From contig JAQEDR010000002.1 of NCBI GenBank assembly GCA_027669155.1, positions 1 to 64,000 of the forward strand: 64,000 bases of DNA, given 5' to 3'. Source of the DNA: Peptoniphilaceae bacterium AM52-5BH. GTDB taxonomy: Bacteria > Bacillota > Clostridia > Tissierellales > Peptoniphilaceae. The number at the start of each line of letters is the position of its first letter. Within the stretch, counting starts at the first letter, position 1. This document shows positions 18,977 through 28,401 of this stretch, piece after piece. A model generated the notes under the pieces. That model saw nothing but the letters and a program-made list of their open reading frames with translations, was not told where the DNA came from and did no database searches. The translations under genes and the position numbers were made by a program.

Positions 18977-19570
18977 ATGAATGAAACAAAATTAAAAACA
19001 AAAGATTTAGTTAACATCGGTATTTTTTCAGTGATTTATATGGCGTTATCCATGGCGGTAATGATTATTCCAATACTTTCACCGATACTTTGGTTATTAT
19101 GGCCAGCAATGACAGGCATAATATGTAATTTTATTTACATGTTGTTGGTCTCTAAGGTGCCAAAACCAGGAACGGCTTTACTTTTGATAGCAATTACAGG
19201 GATTATATATTTTGCTATAGGAGAATGCACTTTTACAATTGTCATAACTTGCGTTATTGCAGGGGTTTTAGCAGAAATTACTAGAAGAATTTTGGGATAT
19301 AAAAGTCAAAAAAGCGTAATAGTATCTTCAGGATTGATTTGCATTGGGTTGATTGGCTCACCATTGCCTATGTGGTTGTTCCAAGAATCTTATATGAAAT
19401 CTATTATTAAAATGGGAATGAGTCCAGAATATGTAAATAAATTACAAACTTTAATTTCAATTCCAACACTTATCGGGATGATCATTACTGCATTTATTGG
19501 AGGAGTCATTGGTGCATATATAGGTAAAGCAATGTTCAAAAAACGTTTTGAGAAAGCTGGAATTATGTAA
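18977..19570 (+). CDS. ECF-type substrate-specific membrane component (MptD/Trep_Strep family)
   Basis: This 197-residue protein is hydrophobic, with about five or six membrane segments, and resembles the Trep_Strep (MptD-like) group of energy-coupling-factor S components. S components bind a small molecule and hand it to a shared T/ATPase module; the substrate of this group is not settled. It begins after GGAGG and heads an operon with its own T component and double ATPase. In this context the substrate is probably the metallophore-metal complex or a released part of it. Confidence 0.82.
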   Translation: MNETKLKTKDLVNIGIFSVIYMALSMAVMIIPILSPILWLLWPAMTGIICNFIYMLLVSKVPKPGTALLLIAITGIIYFAIGECTFTIVITCVIAGVLAEITRRILGYKSQKSVIVSSGLICIGLIGSPLPMWLFQESYMKSIIKMGMSPEYVNKLQTLISIPTLIGMIITAFIGGVIGAYIGKAMFKKRFEKAGIM

Positions 19571-20257
19571 ATGGAGGGTATTGTAAGAGGCATTATAAAG
19601 CTAAATCCACTAACTGAAATCATTTTTTTGATTTCAGTTAGTATTATTAGCTTTGCAAATAATAGCTTAAAATTAGATTTTTTTATTCTTTTAATGGTTG
19701 CTATTATAGCGTTATTTATGGGACTTGTTAAAATATCTTTAAAGGCATTATCTATGTTTGTATTATTACAGGGATTGAAATATTTTGTTTTGCCGATTCT
19801 ACCAGATGTCATATCAGCACATTTTGGATTATTGGTGATTCATGCTCCTAAGTTAATACCGATTTTTTTAGTTGGTCAAATTCTTGTAAAAACTAATCCT
19901 ATACGAAATATTATGTATGCCTTAAAAATGATGCATTTTCCAAAAAGCCTAATTATTTCTCTAGCAATAGGCATCAGATATTTTCCATCTTTAAGAGAAG
20001 AAAAAATATTAATCTCAGATGCAATAAAAATAAGAGGCGTGACTGGATTTAAAAAGATACAATTAGGACTAATATCTTTAATAGTTACAGCTTCTAATAC
20101 CGCAGATGAATTAGCTCAAGCTATTACAGTAAGAGGGATAGAAAATCCTGCAAGAAAGACTTTTATGGATGATGCAGGATTTAACATTTGGGATCTAATA
20201 ATTATTCTATTATGTATTCTGATGTTCTTTAATGTAAAGTTCAAGTTATTTTTATAA
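19571..20257 (+). CDS. ECF transporter T component (CbiQ/EcfT family)
   Basis: This 228-residue membrane protein begins directly after the stop of the S component. It has several hydrophobic helices and the T-component signature region with coupling motifs near the C-terminus (SDAIKIRGV and ITVRGIENP, the paired ARG-type motifs that touch the ATPases). It links the S component to the ATPase encoded next. Confidence 0.85.
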   Translation: MEGIVRGIIKLNPLTEIIFLISVSIISFANNSLKLDFFILLMVAIIALFMGLVKISLKALSMFVLLQGLKYFVLPILPDVISAHFGLLVIHAPKLIPIFLVGQILVKTNPIRNIMYALKMMHFPKSLIISLAIGIRYFPSLREEKILISDAIKIRGVTGFKKIQLGLISLIVTASNTADELAQAITVRGIENPARKTFMDDAGFNIWDLIIILLCILMFFNVKFKLFL

Positions 20258-20269
20258 GAGGTACGAAAC

Positions 20270-21685
20270 ATGATTAATATAAATGAAGCTTCATATTCCT
20301 ATAAGAGAAGCTTAGAAGAACAGTTAAAGAAAATTTCAATAAAGATTAATCAAGGAGAAGTTATCTTATTATGCGGAAAATCTGGTTCTGGGAAAACAAC
20401 TATAACAAAATTAATCAATGGATTGATTCCTCATTTTTTAGAGGGAAATTTATTAGGAAATATTTTTATAAATGGGATAAACACAAAACAAATGAAGATA
20501 TATGAAATTTCTGAAAAAGTGGGAACAATTTTTCAAAACCCCAAAACACAGTTTTTTAATTTAGATTCAGATAGTGAACTAACATTTGGATTAGAAAATT
20601 TAGGTGAAAACCCTGATAAAATAAAAAGACAAGTTTTTAAAGTGGTACGTGATTTGGAAATTGAAAGATTAAAAAACAGAAATGTTTTTATGATGTCAGG
20701 TGGAGAAAAGCAATTACTTGCTATTGCATCTATTTATGCTACCAATCCAGATGTATATGTGTTTGATGAACCTTCTGCAAATATTGATGAGTATGGCATT
20801 GAAAGAATAAGAGAGATGCTTATAAATCTTAAAGCTCAGGGCAAGACAATTATTATTTCTGAACATAGACTCTATTATTTAATGGATTTAATTGATAGAG
20901 CTATTTATTTACAAGACGGAAAAATAAAATATGTTTTTTCAAATGTGGAATTTTCTTCAATTACTGACGAATCACGAAAGAAACTGGGACTTAGAACTTT
21001 TGTAAGAAAGAAAAATGATGATTTTGCAAATCCTGTCACATTTTGTGAATCTGATGACTTTGTAGTTTCAAATTTAGAATATGAAAATAAGAAACAAAAA
21101 ATTTTAGATAAGATAAATATTTCCGGAAACAAGGGAGATATTATTGCAATAACAGGTAAAAATGGTCAAGGAAAAACAACATTAATGAGAATTTTGTGTG
21201 GACTGTTGAAAGAAAACGAAGGAAAAATAAGCTATAAAGGAAGTCCCATAAAATATAAAAAACGAAGAAAACTTTGTTATATGGTTATGCAAGATGTAAT
21301 TCATCAGTTTTTTTCGGAATCTGTAAGAGATGAATTTAGTTTATTTGATTCTAAAATAGATGAAAAGCAAATAGATAATATTCTAGAAAAATTAGATCTT
21401 AAAAAATTAGATAATCGTCATCCTATGTGCTTATCAGGAGGTCAAATGCAGAGACTTTCTGTAGCATTGGGGATGTTAATGGATAGAGAAATTATTATTT
21501 TGGACGAACCAACGAGTGGACTTGATTATACAAATATGCTCGAAATAAGCAAAGTCATTAAAGAATTTTCAAATAATAAAATTATATTTATTGTTACGCA
21601 TGATAATGAATTGATTGATAGTACATGTAATAAATTATTGGAAATTTGCGATGGCAGAATAAAAAGATTTTATGAAAGAAGGTAA
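20270..21685 (+). CDS. ECF transporter double ATPase (two fused ABC domains)
   Basis: This 471-residue protein contains two ABC ATPase domains in one chain. The first has Walker A GKSGSGKTT, signature MSGGEKQ and Walker B YVFDEPSAN. The second has GKNGQGKTT, LSGGQMQR and IILDEPTSG. This arrangement replaces the separate EcfA1 and EcfA2 subunits. It starts 12 bases after the T component, with the RBS GAGG upstream, and ends 3 bases before the next gene. Confidence 0.9.
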   Translation: MININEASYSYKRSLEEQLKKISIKINQGEVILLCGKSGSGKTTITKLINGLIPHFLEGNLLGNIFINGINTKQMKIYEISEKVGTIFQNPKTQFFNLDSDSELTFGLENLGENPDKIKRQVFKVVRDLEIERLKNRNVFMMSGGEKQLLAIASIYATNPDVYVFDEPSANIDEYGIERIREMLINLKAQGKTIIISEHRLYYLMDLIDRAIYLQDGKIKYVFSNVEFSSITDESRKKLGLRTFVRKKNDDFANPVTFCESDDFVVSNLEYENKKQKILDKINISGNKGDIIAITGKNGQGKTTLMRILCGLLKENEGKISYKGSPIKYKKRRKLCYMVMQDVIHQFFSESVRDEFSLFDSKIDEKQIDNILEKLDLKKLDNRHPMCLSGGQMQRLSVALGMLMDREIIILDEPTSGLDYTNMLEISKVIKEFSNNKIIFIVTHDNELIDSTCNKLLEICDGRIKRFYERR

Positions 21686-21688
21686 AAG

Positions 21689-23401
21689 ATGGATATCTTA
21701 AAGGGACATAAAGGCAAGATTTTCGCAGCTGTATTCATTGCGATAATAGGAGTAGGATTTGGTGTAATACCTTATTTTTCTGTAGCAGCCATTATTAATA
21801 ACTTGGTTGCAAAAAATGCAAATTTAAATAATTATTATCCATATATTTTTGCTGTATTTCTGGGATTTTTGGCAAGTATATTATTTCATGAAATATCTAC
21901 TATTATTTCTCATAATCTTGCCTACAGGATTATTGAAGATAAAAGAAAGTTATTAGCTGACAAATTAAGTAAAATTTCTATGGGAGAAGTTGAAAGAAAA
22001 AGCAGCGGACAGTGGTCTCAATTTATGGTGGAAACACTTGATAAAATGGAAAAACCGATTGCTCATGTGATTCCAGAAGTTATTGCTAATATATTCATTC
22101 CTATAGTATTGATCATAACAATTTTTATAATGGACTGGAGAATAGGAATTGCAAATTTACTTACAATTCCATTGGGATTATTGTTTTCAATGTTAATGAT
22201 GCGAGGTTATGAAGAAAAATCTAAAAGATACCAAGAAGCAGCTAAAGCTATGAATACGACAATGGTTGAATATGTAAATGGTATTAAAGTTATAAAAGCA
22301 TTTAATAAATCAGCATCATCATTTGGGAAATTTAGAAAGACTGTTGAAGAGAATAAGAACGCAATGCTTGATTGGTATTTGAGTGTTTGTTTTTCAATGA
22401 CAGCAACTATGGAAACTATCCCGTCAACTATGGTATTCGTTTTACCAGCTTCCTTGTATTTCTTTATGAATGGTAGTGTTGAAGTAGGGACTCTTATCAC
22501 GTGTATATTGCTATCATATGCTTCATATAAACCATTAATAAAAGCTATGAGTCATATGGAAACAATAGCAAATATAAAAGTTGTATTTGAAGAAATAAAA
22601 AAAATAATGGAAATTCCTAACTTAAAAAGAGGAGAAGAAGTAAGAGATATAAAATCTTATGATGTAGAGTTTAAAGATGTTACATTTGCATATGAAGAGT
22701 CAAAGAATGTATTAAATAATATTTCGTTTAAAGCAAATGAAAATGAGTTAACTGCAATCGTTGGAAATTCAGGTAGTGGAAAGTCTACTATTACAAAACT
22801 AATCGCAGGATTTTGGAATGTTTCTAATGGAGAAATTTTAATTGGAAAAACAAATTTGAACGAATTGCCTTTAAAACAGAATATGGAGCTTGTTAGCTAT
22901 GTGTCGCAAGAAAACTTTCTTTTTAATAAAACAATATTAGAAAATTTAAAGATGGCGAAAGAAGATGCGAGTATGGATGAAATTAAAGAGGCTTGTGAAA
23001 AAGCGAGTTGCTATAATTTCATAAAGGGCCTACCAAATGGATATGAAACTATTGTAGGGAAGGGAGGAGCAAATCTTTCTGGAGGAGAAAAGCAAAGAAT
23101 TGCAATAGCTAGGTGTTTTTTAAAGAATAGTCCTATTGTACTACTTGATGAAGCAACAGCATATTCTGATCCTGACAATGAATCAGTTATTCAACAGTCT
23201 ATTGATAAGTTAATTAAAGATAAAACAGTGATTATGGTAGCTCACAGGTTATCTACAATTGTAAATGCAAATAAAATAATTGTGGTGGATAATGGAGAAG
23301 TAATTGAAGAAGGCACTCATAAACAATTACTCGAGTTAAATGGGAGATACAAAAAAATGTGGGATGTATATACAGAATCTAAAGAAATCGAGGTGATATA
23401 A
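21689..23401 (+). CDS. ABC transporter half-molecule, YbtP/IrtA-like (membrane domain plus ATPase)
   Basis: This 570-residue protein has six membrane segments of the type IV exporter fold (1-310), then an ATPase domain with GNSGSGKST, LSGGEKQR and VLLDEATAY. It pairs with the next gene, its stop being followed within two bases by the partner's GTG. In yersiniabactin and mycobactin systems (YbtPQ, IrtAB) such exporter-folded heterodimers import the metal-loaded siderophore. That role fits here, next to the NRPS locus, but export cannot be excluded. Confidence 0.86.
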   Translation: MDILKGHKGKIFAAVFIAIIGVGFGVIPYFSVAAIINNLVAKNANLNNYYPYIFAVFLGFLASILFHEISTIISHNLAYRIIEDKRKLLADKLSKISMGEVERKSSGQWSQFMVETLDKMEKPIAHVIPEVIANIFIPIVLIITIFIMDWRIGIANLLTIPLGLLFSMLMMRGYEEKSKRYQEAAKAMNTTMVEYVNGIKVIKAFNKSASSFGKFRKTVEENKNAMLDWYLSVCFSMTATMETIPSTMVFVLPASLYFFMNGSVEVGTLITCILLSYASYKPLIKAMSHMETIANIKVVFEEIKKIMEIPNLKRGEEVRDIKSYDVEFKDVTFAYEESKNVLNNISFKANENELTAIVGNSGSGKSTITKLIAGFWNVSNGEILIGKTNLNELPLKQNMELVSYVSQENFLFNKTILENLKMAKEDASMDEIKEACEKASCYNFIKGLPNGYETIVGKGGANLSGGEKQRIAIARCFLKNSPIVLLDEATAYSDPDNESVIQQSIDKLIKDKTVIMVAHRLSTIVNANKIIVVDNGEVIEEGTHKQLLELNGRYKKMWDVYTESKEIEVI

Positions 23402-23402
23402 A

Positions 23403-25145
23403 GTGAGAGAATTGATAAAAACTTTATATGAGGTGTCAGGGTCATATTCAAATAAAATAACAAAAATGCTTATTTTTGATGTATTTAAGGGAGTATTTGA
23501 AGGAGTTTCTTTAGGTGCAATTCTATTATGTTTGACCAAAATTTGTGAAAATATATTCACGAACCAAAGCATTTTAATGAAAGATGTGTATATTGTTTTT
23601 ATTATTGCAGCTATAAGTTTGGTGGGGAAAATTATATTTGGATATCTGGCTGATAAAAACAAATATATTGCTTCGTACAATTTAGGAGCAGAAAATAGAT
23701 TATATATTGGTGATCGTTTAAAAAATGTAAACATGGGATATTTCAGCACAAATTCTTTAGGGAATATAGCAGGAGCATTGTCAACTGTTATCGGTGAACT
23801 TGAAACAATAGGAGTTTTTATTATTGAACAAATGCTTGTAGGAACAATACAGACACTAATTATGGTTATTTTCATACTACCTTATGATTTTGCAACAGCT
23901 ATAATTATATTGTTGACTTTGATTGTTGGAACCTTAGTAAACTTATTCACACAAAAAAGCACAGATCAACTAACAGAGAGATTGTTAGGACTTAAATTGG
24001 ATTTAAGTGAAAAAATGCTTGAGTATGTAAATGGGATAGGAATAACTAAAGCATTTGGAAAAGATCAAAATACAGTTAAGGAACTAAACGAAAGTATTAC
24101 AAAAAGTCGCAAAGGTTTCCTTGCTGTAGAAAAAATTTTAGTTCCAACACAGTTTTTATTCTTGTTAGTATTTAAACTTGGTATTTGTGTGATAATTTTT
24201 AGTTCTATAATAAGATATTTATCAGGGGATATTGAAGTTACTAAAGCTATTATATTAATTGTTATGAGTTTTGTTGTTTTTTCTGGATTTGAATTAGCAG
24301 GAAGTATGCAGAGTATTAAGGGTGTTGCTGTACGAAATCTTAATACTGTTATAAATTTAAGAAATTTGCCTGTAATTGAAGAAGGTGAAATGACAGAAGT
24401 AGATAAAGCAGAAATATCAATGAACAATATTTCATTTTCTTATGGAAAAGAAAATCTTTTCAATAATCTAAGTATGCTTGTTCCAGATGGAAAAACTACT
24501 GCTCTTGTTGGATTTTCAGGAAGTGGTAAAACAACACTTTGCAATTTAATGGCGAGGTTTTGGGATGTAAATTCTGGCGAAGTAAAAGTTGGAAATCTAA
24601 ATATTAAACAGTACAAGTATGATGAATTGCTTTCAAATTTTAGCTTTGTTTTTCAAGACGTGTATCTTTTTGATGATACCATAAAAAACAATATTAAGTT
24701 TGGTAATCCAAATGCAACAGATGAAGAAATGATAGATATTGCCAAAAAAGCTCAGTGCCATGATTTTATTATGAAATTGCCACAAGCTTATGATACTGTT
24801 TTGCAAGAAGGGGGTTCAAATCTATCGGGTGGTGAGCGTCAACGAATTTCTATTGCAAGAGCCATGTTAAAACCGAGTAGGTTTGTAGTTCTTGATGAGG
24901 CAACTTCGAGCGTAGATCCAGAAAATGAAAAAGAATTATTGATTGCTTTGAAAAACTTATTAAAAGGCAAAACTGTTATTGTAATTGCACACAAGCTTTC
25001 TACTGTAAAAAATGCAGATCAGATAGTTGTTTTAAAAGATGGTGTTATAAAACAAGTAGGAACACATAATGAACTTGCAACTAAACATGGAATATATAAG
25101 GATTTTATTGAAATCAGAAAACAATCTGAAAAGTGGAAGATTTAA
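23403..25145 (+). CDS. ABC transporter half-molecule, YbtQ/IrtB-like (membrane domain plus ATPase)
   Basis: This 580-residue partner of the preceding gene starts at GTG behind GAGGTGAT. It has six membrane helices, then an ATPase domain with GFSGSGKTT, LSGGERQR, VVLDEATSS and an intact switch histidine region (IVIAHKLST). The two halves probably form a heterodimeric importer for the metallophore complex. Confidence 0.86.
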   Translation: MRELIKTLYEVSGSYSNKITKMLIFDVFKGVFEGVSLGAILLCLTKICENIFTNQSILMKDVYIVFIIAAISLVGKIIFGYLADKNKYIASYNLGAENRLYIGDRLKNVNMGYFSTNSLGNIAGALSTVIGELETIGVFIIEQMLVGTIQTLIMVIFILPYDFATAIIILLTLIVGTLVNLFTQKSTDQLTERLLGLKLDLSEKMLEYVNGIGITKAFGKDQNTVKELNESITKSRKGFLAVEKILVPTQFLFLLVFKLGICVIIFSSIIRYLSGDIEVTKAIILIVMSFVVFSGFELAGSMQSIKGVAVRNLNTVINLRNLPVIEEGEMTEVDKAEISMNNISFSYGKENLFNNLSMLVPDGKTTALVGFSGSGKTTLCNLMARFWDVNSGEVKVGNLNIKQYKYDELLSNFSFVFQDVYLFDDTIKNNIKFGNPNATDEEMIDIAKKAQCHDFIMKLPQAYDTVLQEGGSNLSGGERQRISIARAMLKPSRFVVLDEATSSVDPENEKELLIALKNLLKGKTVIVIAHKLSTVKNADQIVVLKDGVIKQVGTHNELATKHGIYKDFIEIRKQSEKWKI

Positions 25146-25402
25146 ATTTGAGTAATAGATCAATCTTAATTTTTGACGAGCCTACAAGTGGTTTGGATTT
25201 TAGGAATATGAAAGAAGTTTCTAATGAAATGATAAGGCTTAAAGAGGACGGAAAAACTATTTTTATTATTACACATAATCCGGAATTAGTAGAATGCTGT
25301 TGTGATTATTTTATGTTTATGGAGAATGGAAAAGTCAAATGGCATGGTATTAAAGATAAAAAGGATATGGAAAAAATCAGGGAATTCTTCGATCAAACTT
25401 AA
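25133..25402 (+). pseudogene. Remnant of an ECF/ABC ATPase (C-terminal piece only)
   Basis: The reading frame encodes about 89 residues beginning near a Walker B (ILIFDEPTSGLD), followed by the H-loop (FIITHNPEL) and tail of an EcfA-type ATPase. Walker A and the signature motif are absent, so it cannot hydrolyse ATP alone. It resembles the end of the double ATPase at 20270-21685. It overlaps the upstream stop by 13 bases. It is most likely what remains of a duplicated ATPase gene after deletion. Confidence 0.8.
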
Positions 25403-25443
25403 AATTTGCTTAAAAAATATGGATAAAAAAAGGAGGTGATTTT

Positions 25444-26787
25444 ATGAAACAAGATATGAAAGAACAATTATTAACAAAAAGACCTATAGATTTACTTTTT
25501 CAATTATCTATCCCTGCTGTAATAGGAATGATAGTAATAGGTCTTTATCCACTAATGGATGGAATTTTTGCAGGAAATATTATAGGACAAACAGCAATGA
25601 CAGCTTGTGGTGTAGCTATGCCACTTACATTTTTCAATAGTGGTGTATCTACACTTATAGGCGTAGGTTCAGCATCAGTTTTATCAAGAGCTATAGGAAA
25701 GGGCGACAAAAAAACAGTTGATAAAATTATGGGGAATTTAATCTTTTGGGTTATTTTATTCTCATCAATTATTACAATAGGCGGAATTTTACTTGCACCG
25801 CATTTTTTAGATATGGTTGGAGCAAGTGGAGAAATTAAAGAATATGGTATCAGATATTTACGAGTGATTTTCATTGGTTCTTTATTTGTAAATTTTACTC
25901 AATCAGCAAACATGGTTATGCGTGGAGAAGGATTAATGAAAAAAGCCATGCTTATTATGGGACTAGGAGCTTTCTTAAACATAATTCTTGATCCTATTCT
26001 GATGAAATTAATGGGGAAATATGCAATTGAAGGTGCAGCACTTGCAACTATTACAGCACAATTAGTTCAAGCAATAATAACACTCCATTACTTTAAATAC
26101 AAAAGTAAATCCGTAAAAATAAATAAAATAAAATCTGAGCCGGAAATAAAAAAAGAAATGTTTGGTGTAGGTTCATCTGCCATGGTGATGCAAATTTTAT
26201 TTATGATTCAGCAGACAATGCTATATAAAATGTCCTTTAAATATGGTGGGGATACAAATGCTATCTTGATGGCAGCAACACTTAGAATATATGCCTTTTC
26301 ATTTATTCCACTTTGGGGAATGAGTCAAGGTTTACAACCTGTAGTTGGTACAAATTTTGGAGCAAAGAGATATGATAGAGTAAAAAATGCTATGAAAGTA
26401 TTCTCTATTGGAGGATTAGTGCTAGCGTCTATTTTTTGGATACCAGCGCAAATATTCGCCAGCCAGATTTTGTCTGCTTTCAATGTAGATACTAAAATAA
26501 TTTCGGAAGGAGTAAATTATTTTAGAATGTTTTATAGTGTCTTTATATTATATGGAGTAATGGTTATGAGTATTACCTTTTTCCAAGCTATAGGTGATGG
26601 GAAAAAGGCAGGAATTATTGTTATGCTAAGACAGTTAATACTTTTTGTCCCAGCCATATTAATTCTACCTAAGCTATTTGGAACAAGCGCAGTGTGGTGG
26701 GCAGAACCAGTGGTAGATTTTATAATGATAATGGTTGGATTAATAATTCAAGGCAAAACTCTATCAGAAATGAAGGTAAACAGTTAA
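25444..26787 (+). CDS. MATE-family multidrug/metabolite efflux transporter
   Basis: This 447-residue protein has about 12 membrane segments and a clear internal two-fold repeat typical of MATE exporters (IPAVIGMIVIGLYPLMDGIF in the first half, GVGSSAMVMQILFMIQQTM in the second). AAGGAGGTGAT precedes the ATG. At the end of the metallophore transport operon it may export the apo-metallophore; a general drug exporter of the MepA type is the alternative. Confidence 0.87.
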   Translation: MKQDMKEQLLTKRPIDLLFQLSIPAVIGMIVIGLYPLMDGIFAGNIIGQTAMTACGVAMPLTFFNSGVSTLIGVGSASVLSRAIGKGDKKTVDKIMGNLIFWVILFSSIITIGGILLAPHFLDMVGASGEIKEYGIRYLRVIFIGSLFVNFTQSANMVMRGEGLMKKAMLIMGLGAFLNIILDPILMKLMGKYAIEGAALATITAQLVQAIITLHYFKYKSKSVKINKIKSEPEIKKEMFGVGSSAMVMQILFMIQQTMLYKMSFKYGGDTNAILMAATLRIYAFSFIPLWGMSQGLQPVVGTNFGAKRYDRVKNAMKVFSIGGLVLASIFWIPAQIFASQILSAFNVDTKIISEGVNYFRMFYSVFILYGVMVMSITFFQAIGDGKKAGIIVMLRQLILFVPAILILPKLFGTSAVWWAEPVVDFIMIMVGLIIQGKTLSEMKVNS

Positions 26788-27283
26788 AGGAATGATGATA
26801 TATAGATGGGTTATTTAATTGTCAGAAAATTAGATATATGTATGCTATTTTTAGCTGGATCTAAGAAAAATTAAAATTTGAAATAATTGAAGAACAAATA
26901 AAGCTAAGATTTTACGATTTATAGAATATTTTTATAAGAAAGTTTGGATAAGTTCATACGTTTGAAAGGAAAATAAATTTTGAATAATTTCAAGCCATTA
27001 ATACTTTAAATAGAATTTTGTATATTAAGTATAATGATTATTCTCATAACTACTTAATATGGGTGTAATGGAGGCAGATATTTTAATGAAAAAAAATTCG
27101 AATATGATTATTATAAGAACATCCACTTGCCTAAGAAGCATATTTATTTTAATTTTTTAGGTTTAATGTAAAACGGTTCTTAGTTTCTAAGCTTCTATTT
27201 TTCAGAGGACTTGGCATATCAAAATGCCGTAGTCCTCCTTTTTTATTTTCAAAAATAAATTTGAGAATAAAAAGGAGGATAAT
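26788..27283. other. Intergenic region between MATE and sigma-like gene
   Basis: About 500 AT-rich bases hold no convincing gene. A 24-codon ORF with a GGAGG (27086-27160) and the strong hairpin at 27204-27240 are the only structures I see. Confidence 0.5.
27204..27246 (+). terminator. Strong hairpin with T-run before the sigma-like gene
   Basis: AGGACT-GGCAT pairs with ATGCC-AGTCCT around a short AT loop and is followed by CCTTTTTTATTTT. It looks like a rho-independent terminator ending transport-operon transcripts, or an attenuator for the gene that starts 38 bases later. Confidence 0.7.
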
Positions 27284-27685
27284 ATGTCTAAAGAAAAATA
27301 TATTTATGTAAACGGAAAGAAAATATATGTAAGCGATGAAGTATATCAAGAATATAAAAAACTTAAAAATCATGAAGAATATCTACAAAGAATAGATGGA
27401 AAATATATAGACTATAATTTTCGAGGAGTAAACGATTCCATAGAAAACATAGAAGACAAAAAAGTAGATATTGAAAAAATAATAGAAACTAAACTAAGGT
27501 TAGAAGATCTATATAAGGCACTCGATAAATTAAACGAATATGAGAGAAGAATAATTATTGCCCTATATTTTGAAGAGAGAACTATTAGAGATTTAGCGAA
27601 ACAAGAAAAAGTGTCTCCTAAGAAAATATTCAGCCTTAGAAATAAAATATTACAAAAACTAAAGAAAATAATTGAAAGAGAATAA
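27284..27685 (+). CDS. Sigma-70 region-4-like protein of mobile elements
   Basis: This 133-residue protein follows AAGGAGG. Its C-terminal half (75-133) resembles sigma factor region 4: LDKLNEYERRIIIALYFEE, then RDLAKQEKVSP with an HTH-like recognition helix. There is no region 2, so it is not a complete sigma factor. Such short sigma-like proteins are common near the recombinase end of Firmicute conjugative elements and may control excision or transfer genes. Confidence 0.72.
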   Translation: MSKEKYIYVNGKKIYVSDEVYQEYKKLKNHEEYLQRIDGKYIDYNFRGVNDSIENIEDKKVDIEKIIETKLRLEDLYKALDKLNEYERRIIIALYFEERTIRDLAKQEKVSPKKIFSLRNKILQKLKKIIERE

Positions 27686-27704
27686 TAAGAAGATATCAAC
27701 GGGG

Positions 27705-27735
27705 AGCAGTCTTTGCTCTCTATTTTTTGTAAAAA
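27705..27735 (+). terminator. Terminator after the sigma-like gene
   Basis: GAGCA and TGCTC form a short stem with loop GTCTT, followed by TCTATTTTTTG. It lies about 20 bases after the stop codon. Confidence 0.6.
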
Positions 27736-28158
27736 AATTAAAAAAATTTCTAAAAAAATGGAAACAAGAGGCCTAAAAATTAAGGTTTATATATAGAGGG
27801 ATATTTTTTATCACTCGATTTATACAGATGAAAGAATTGAACCTTGACAACTGCATAGACCACGATAGGACATTAACCAAGTATGGAGCGATACAAACTA
27901 CGCCAAGATCTTTCTGCTTAAAAGATTAGGTTTAAATGGATACTCAAAAAAGAATTGAAGGATAAAAGAAAGAGAGCGACAAATAGTACCTGTAAATCAG
28001 AAATGGCTTTCTGTGCTATGAAGTACTTGGGGATAATGATACTTCTAAAGTTGATGCCGGCTCATCTAAAAAGAGGCGGAGGTGAAATTCCTATGCTGTC
28101 TGCCAAGACACCTACCAAAGTCATAAAACTTAACTGTTTATTTAAGGAGCTTAGAAGT
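27736..28158. other. Noncoding region ahead of the recombinase cluster
   Basis: No supported gene. A reading frame is open from 27955 into the small gene at 28159 but has no ribosome site at its start and a composition unlike a protein. The GC content is locally higher (about 27850-28110) than in the flanking element, which suggests a conserved noncoding segment or an eroded gene. Confidence 0.45.
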
Positions 28159-28353
28159 ATGAATAACTTAAATTTAGATGAACAAAAAATAAAAGAAGGT
28201 ATACAAAATGAAAGCTTGAAAAAAGAAGAAAAAACAAGTGATAAAACTTACGACATAGATGGCTACAAAGTACTATTTACATTTAAAGATACAGGTCTAA
28301 CATTAAGCGATATAGTAGAATCATATATAGAAGAAAAACTATTTATTTTTTAA
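28159..28353 (+). CDS. Small hypothetical protein upstream of the recombinases
   Basis: The ATG at 28159 has AAGGAG ten bases upstream and is preferred over the longer frame. The 64 residues begin with a charged stretch and end in a compact part (TYDIDGYKVLFTFKDTG, then LSDIVESYI). Small proteins of this kind often precede large serine recombinases in Firmicute elements; the function is unknown to me. It might be an accessory factor for excision. Confidence 0.6.
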   Translation: MNNLNLDEQKIKEGIQNESLKKEEKTSDKTYDIDGYKVLFTFKDTGLTLSDIVESYIEEKLFIF

Positions 28354-28401
28354 TAAAGAGTATTGAAATAAAAAATAAGGAGCGTTATACTTTGGTTGTG
28401 G

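Noticed and set aside
26776-26787. GTAAACAGTTAA, a 10 of 12 match to the zinc box
   Set aside because: It lies at the end of the MATE coding region, with no promoter; single match probably accidental. It also warns that the two boxes at 18899-18945 need genome-wide statistics.
27028-27050. Fur-box-like stretch (TGAGAATAATCATTA on the reverse strand)
   Set aside because: Only about 11 of 14 positions match the 7-1-7 Fur pattern and no promoter is attached; expected by chance in AT-rich DNA.
27086-27160. 24-codon ORF preceded by GGAGG
   Set aside because: Very short, AT-rich and without recognisable features; it may be chance. Listed only as part of the intergenic region.
27955-28158. Upstream extension of the small ORF that ends at 28353
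   Set aside because: No ribosome site at its ATG, unusual composition, and a good AAGGAG directly before the ATG at 28159.
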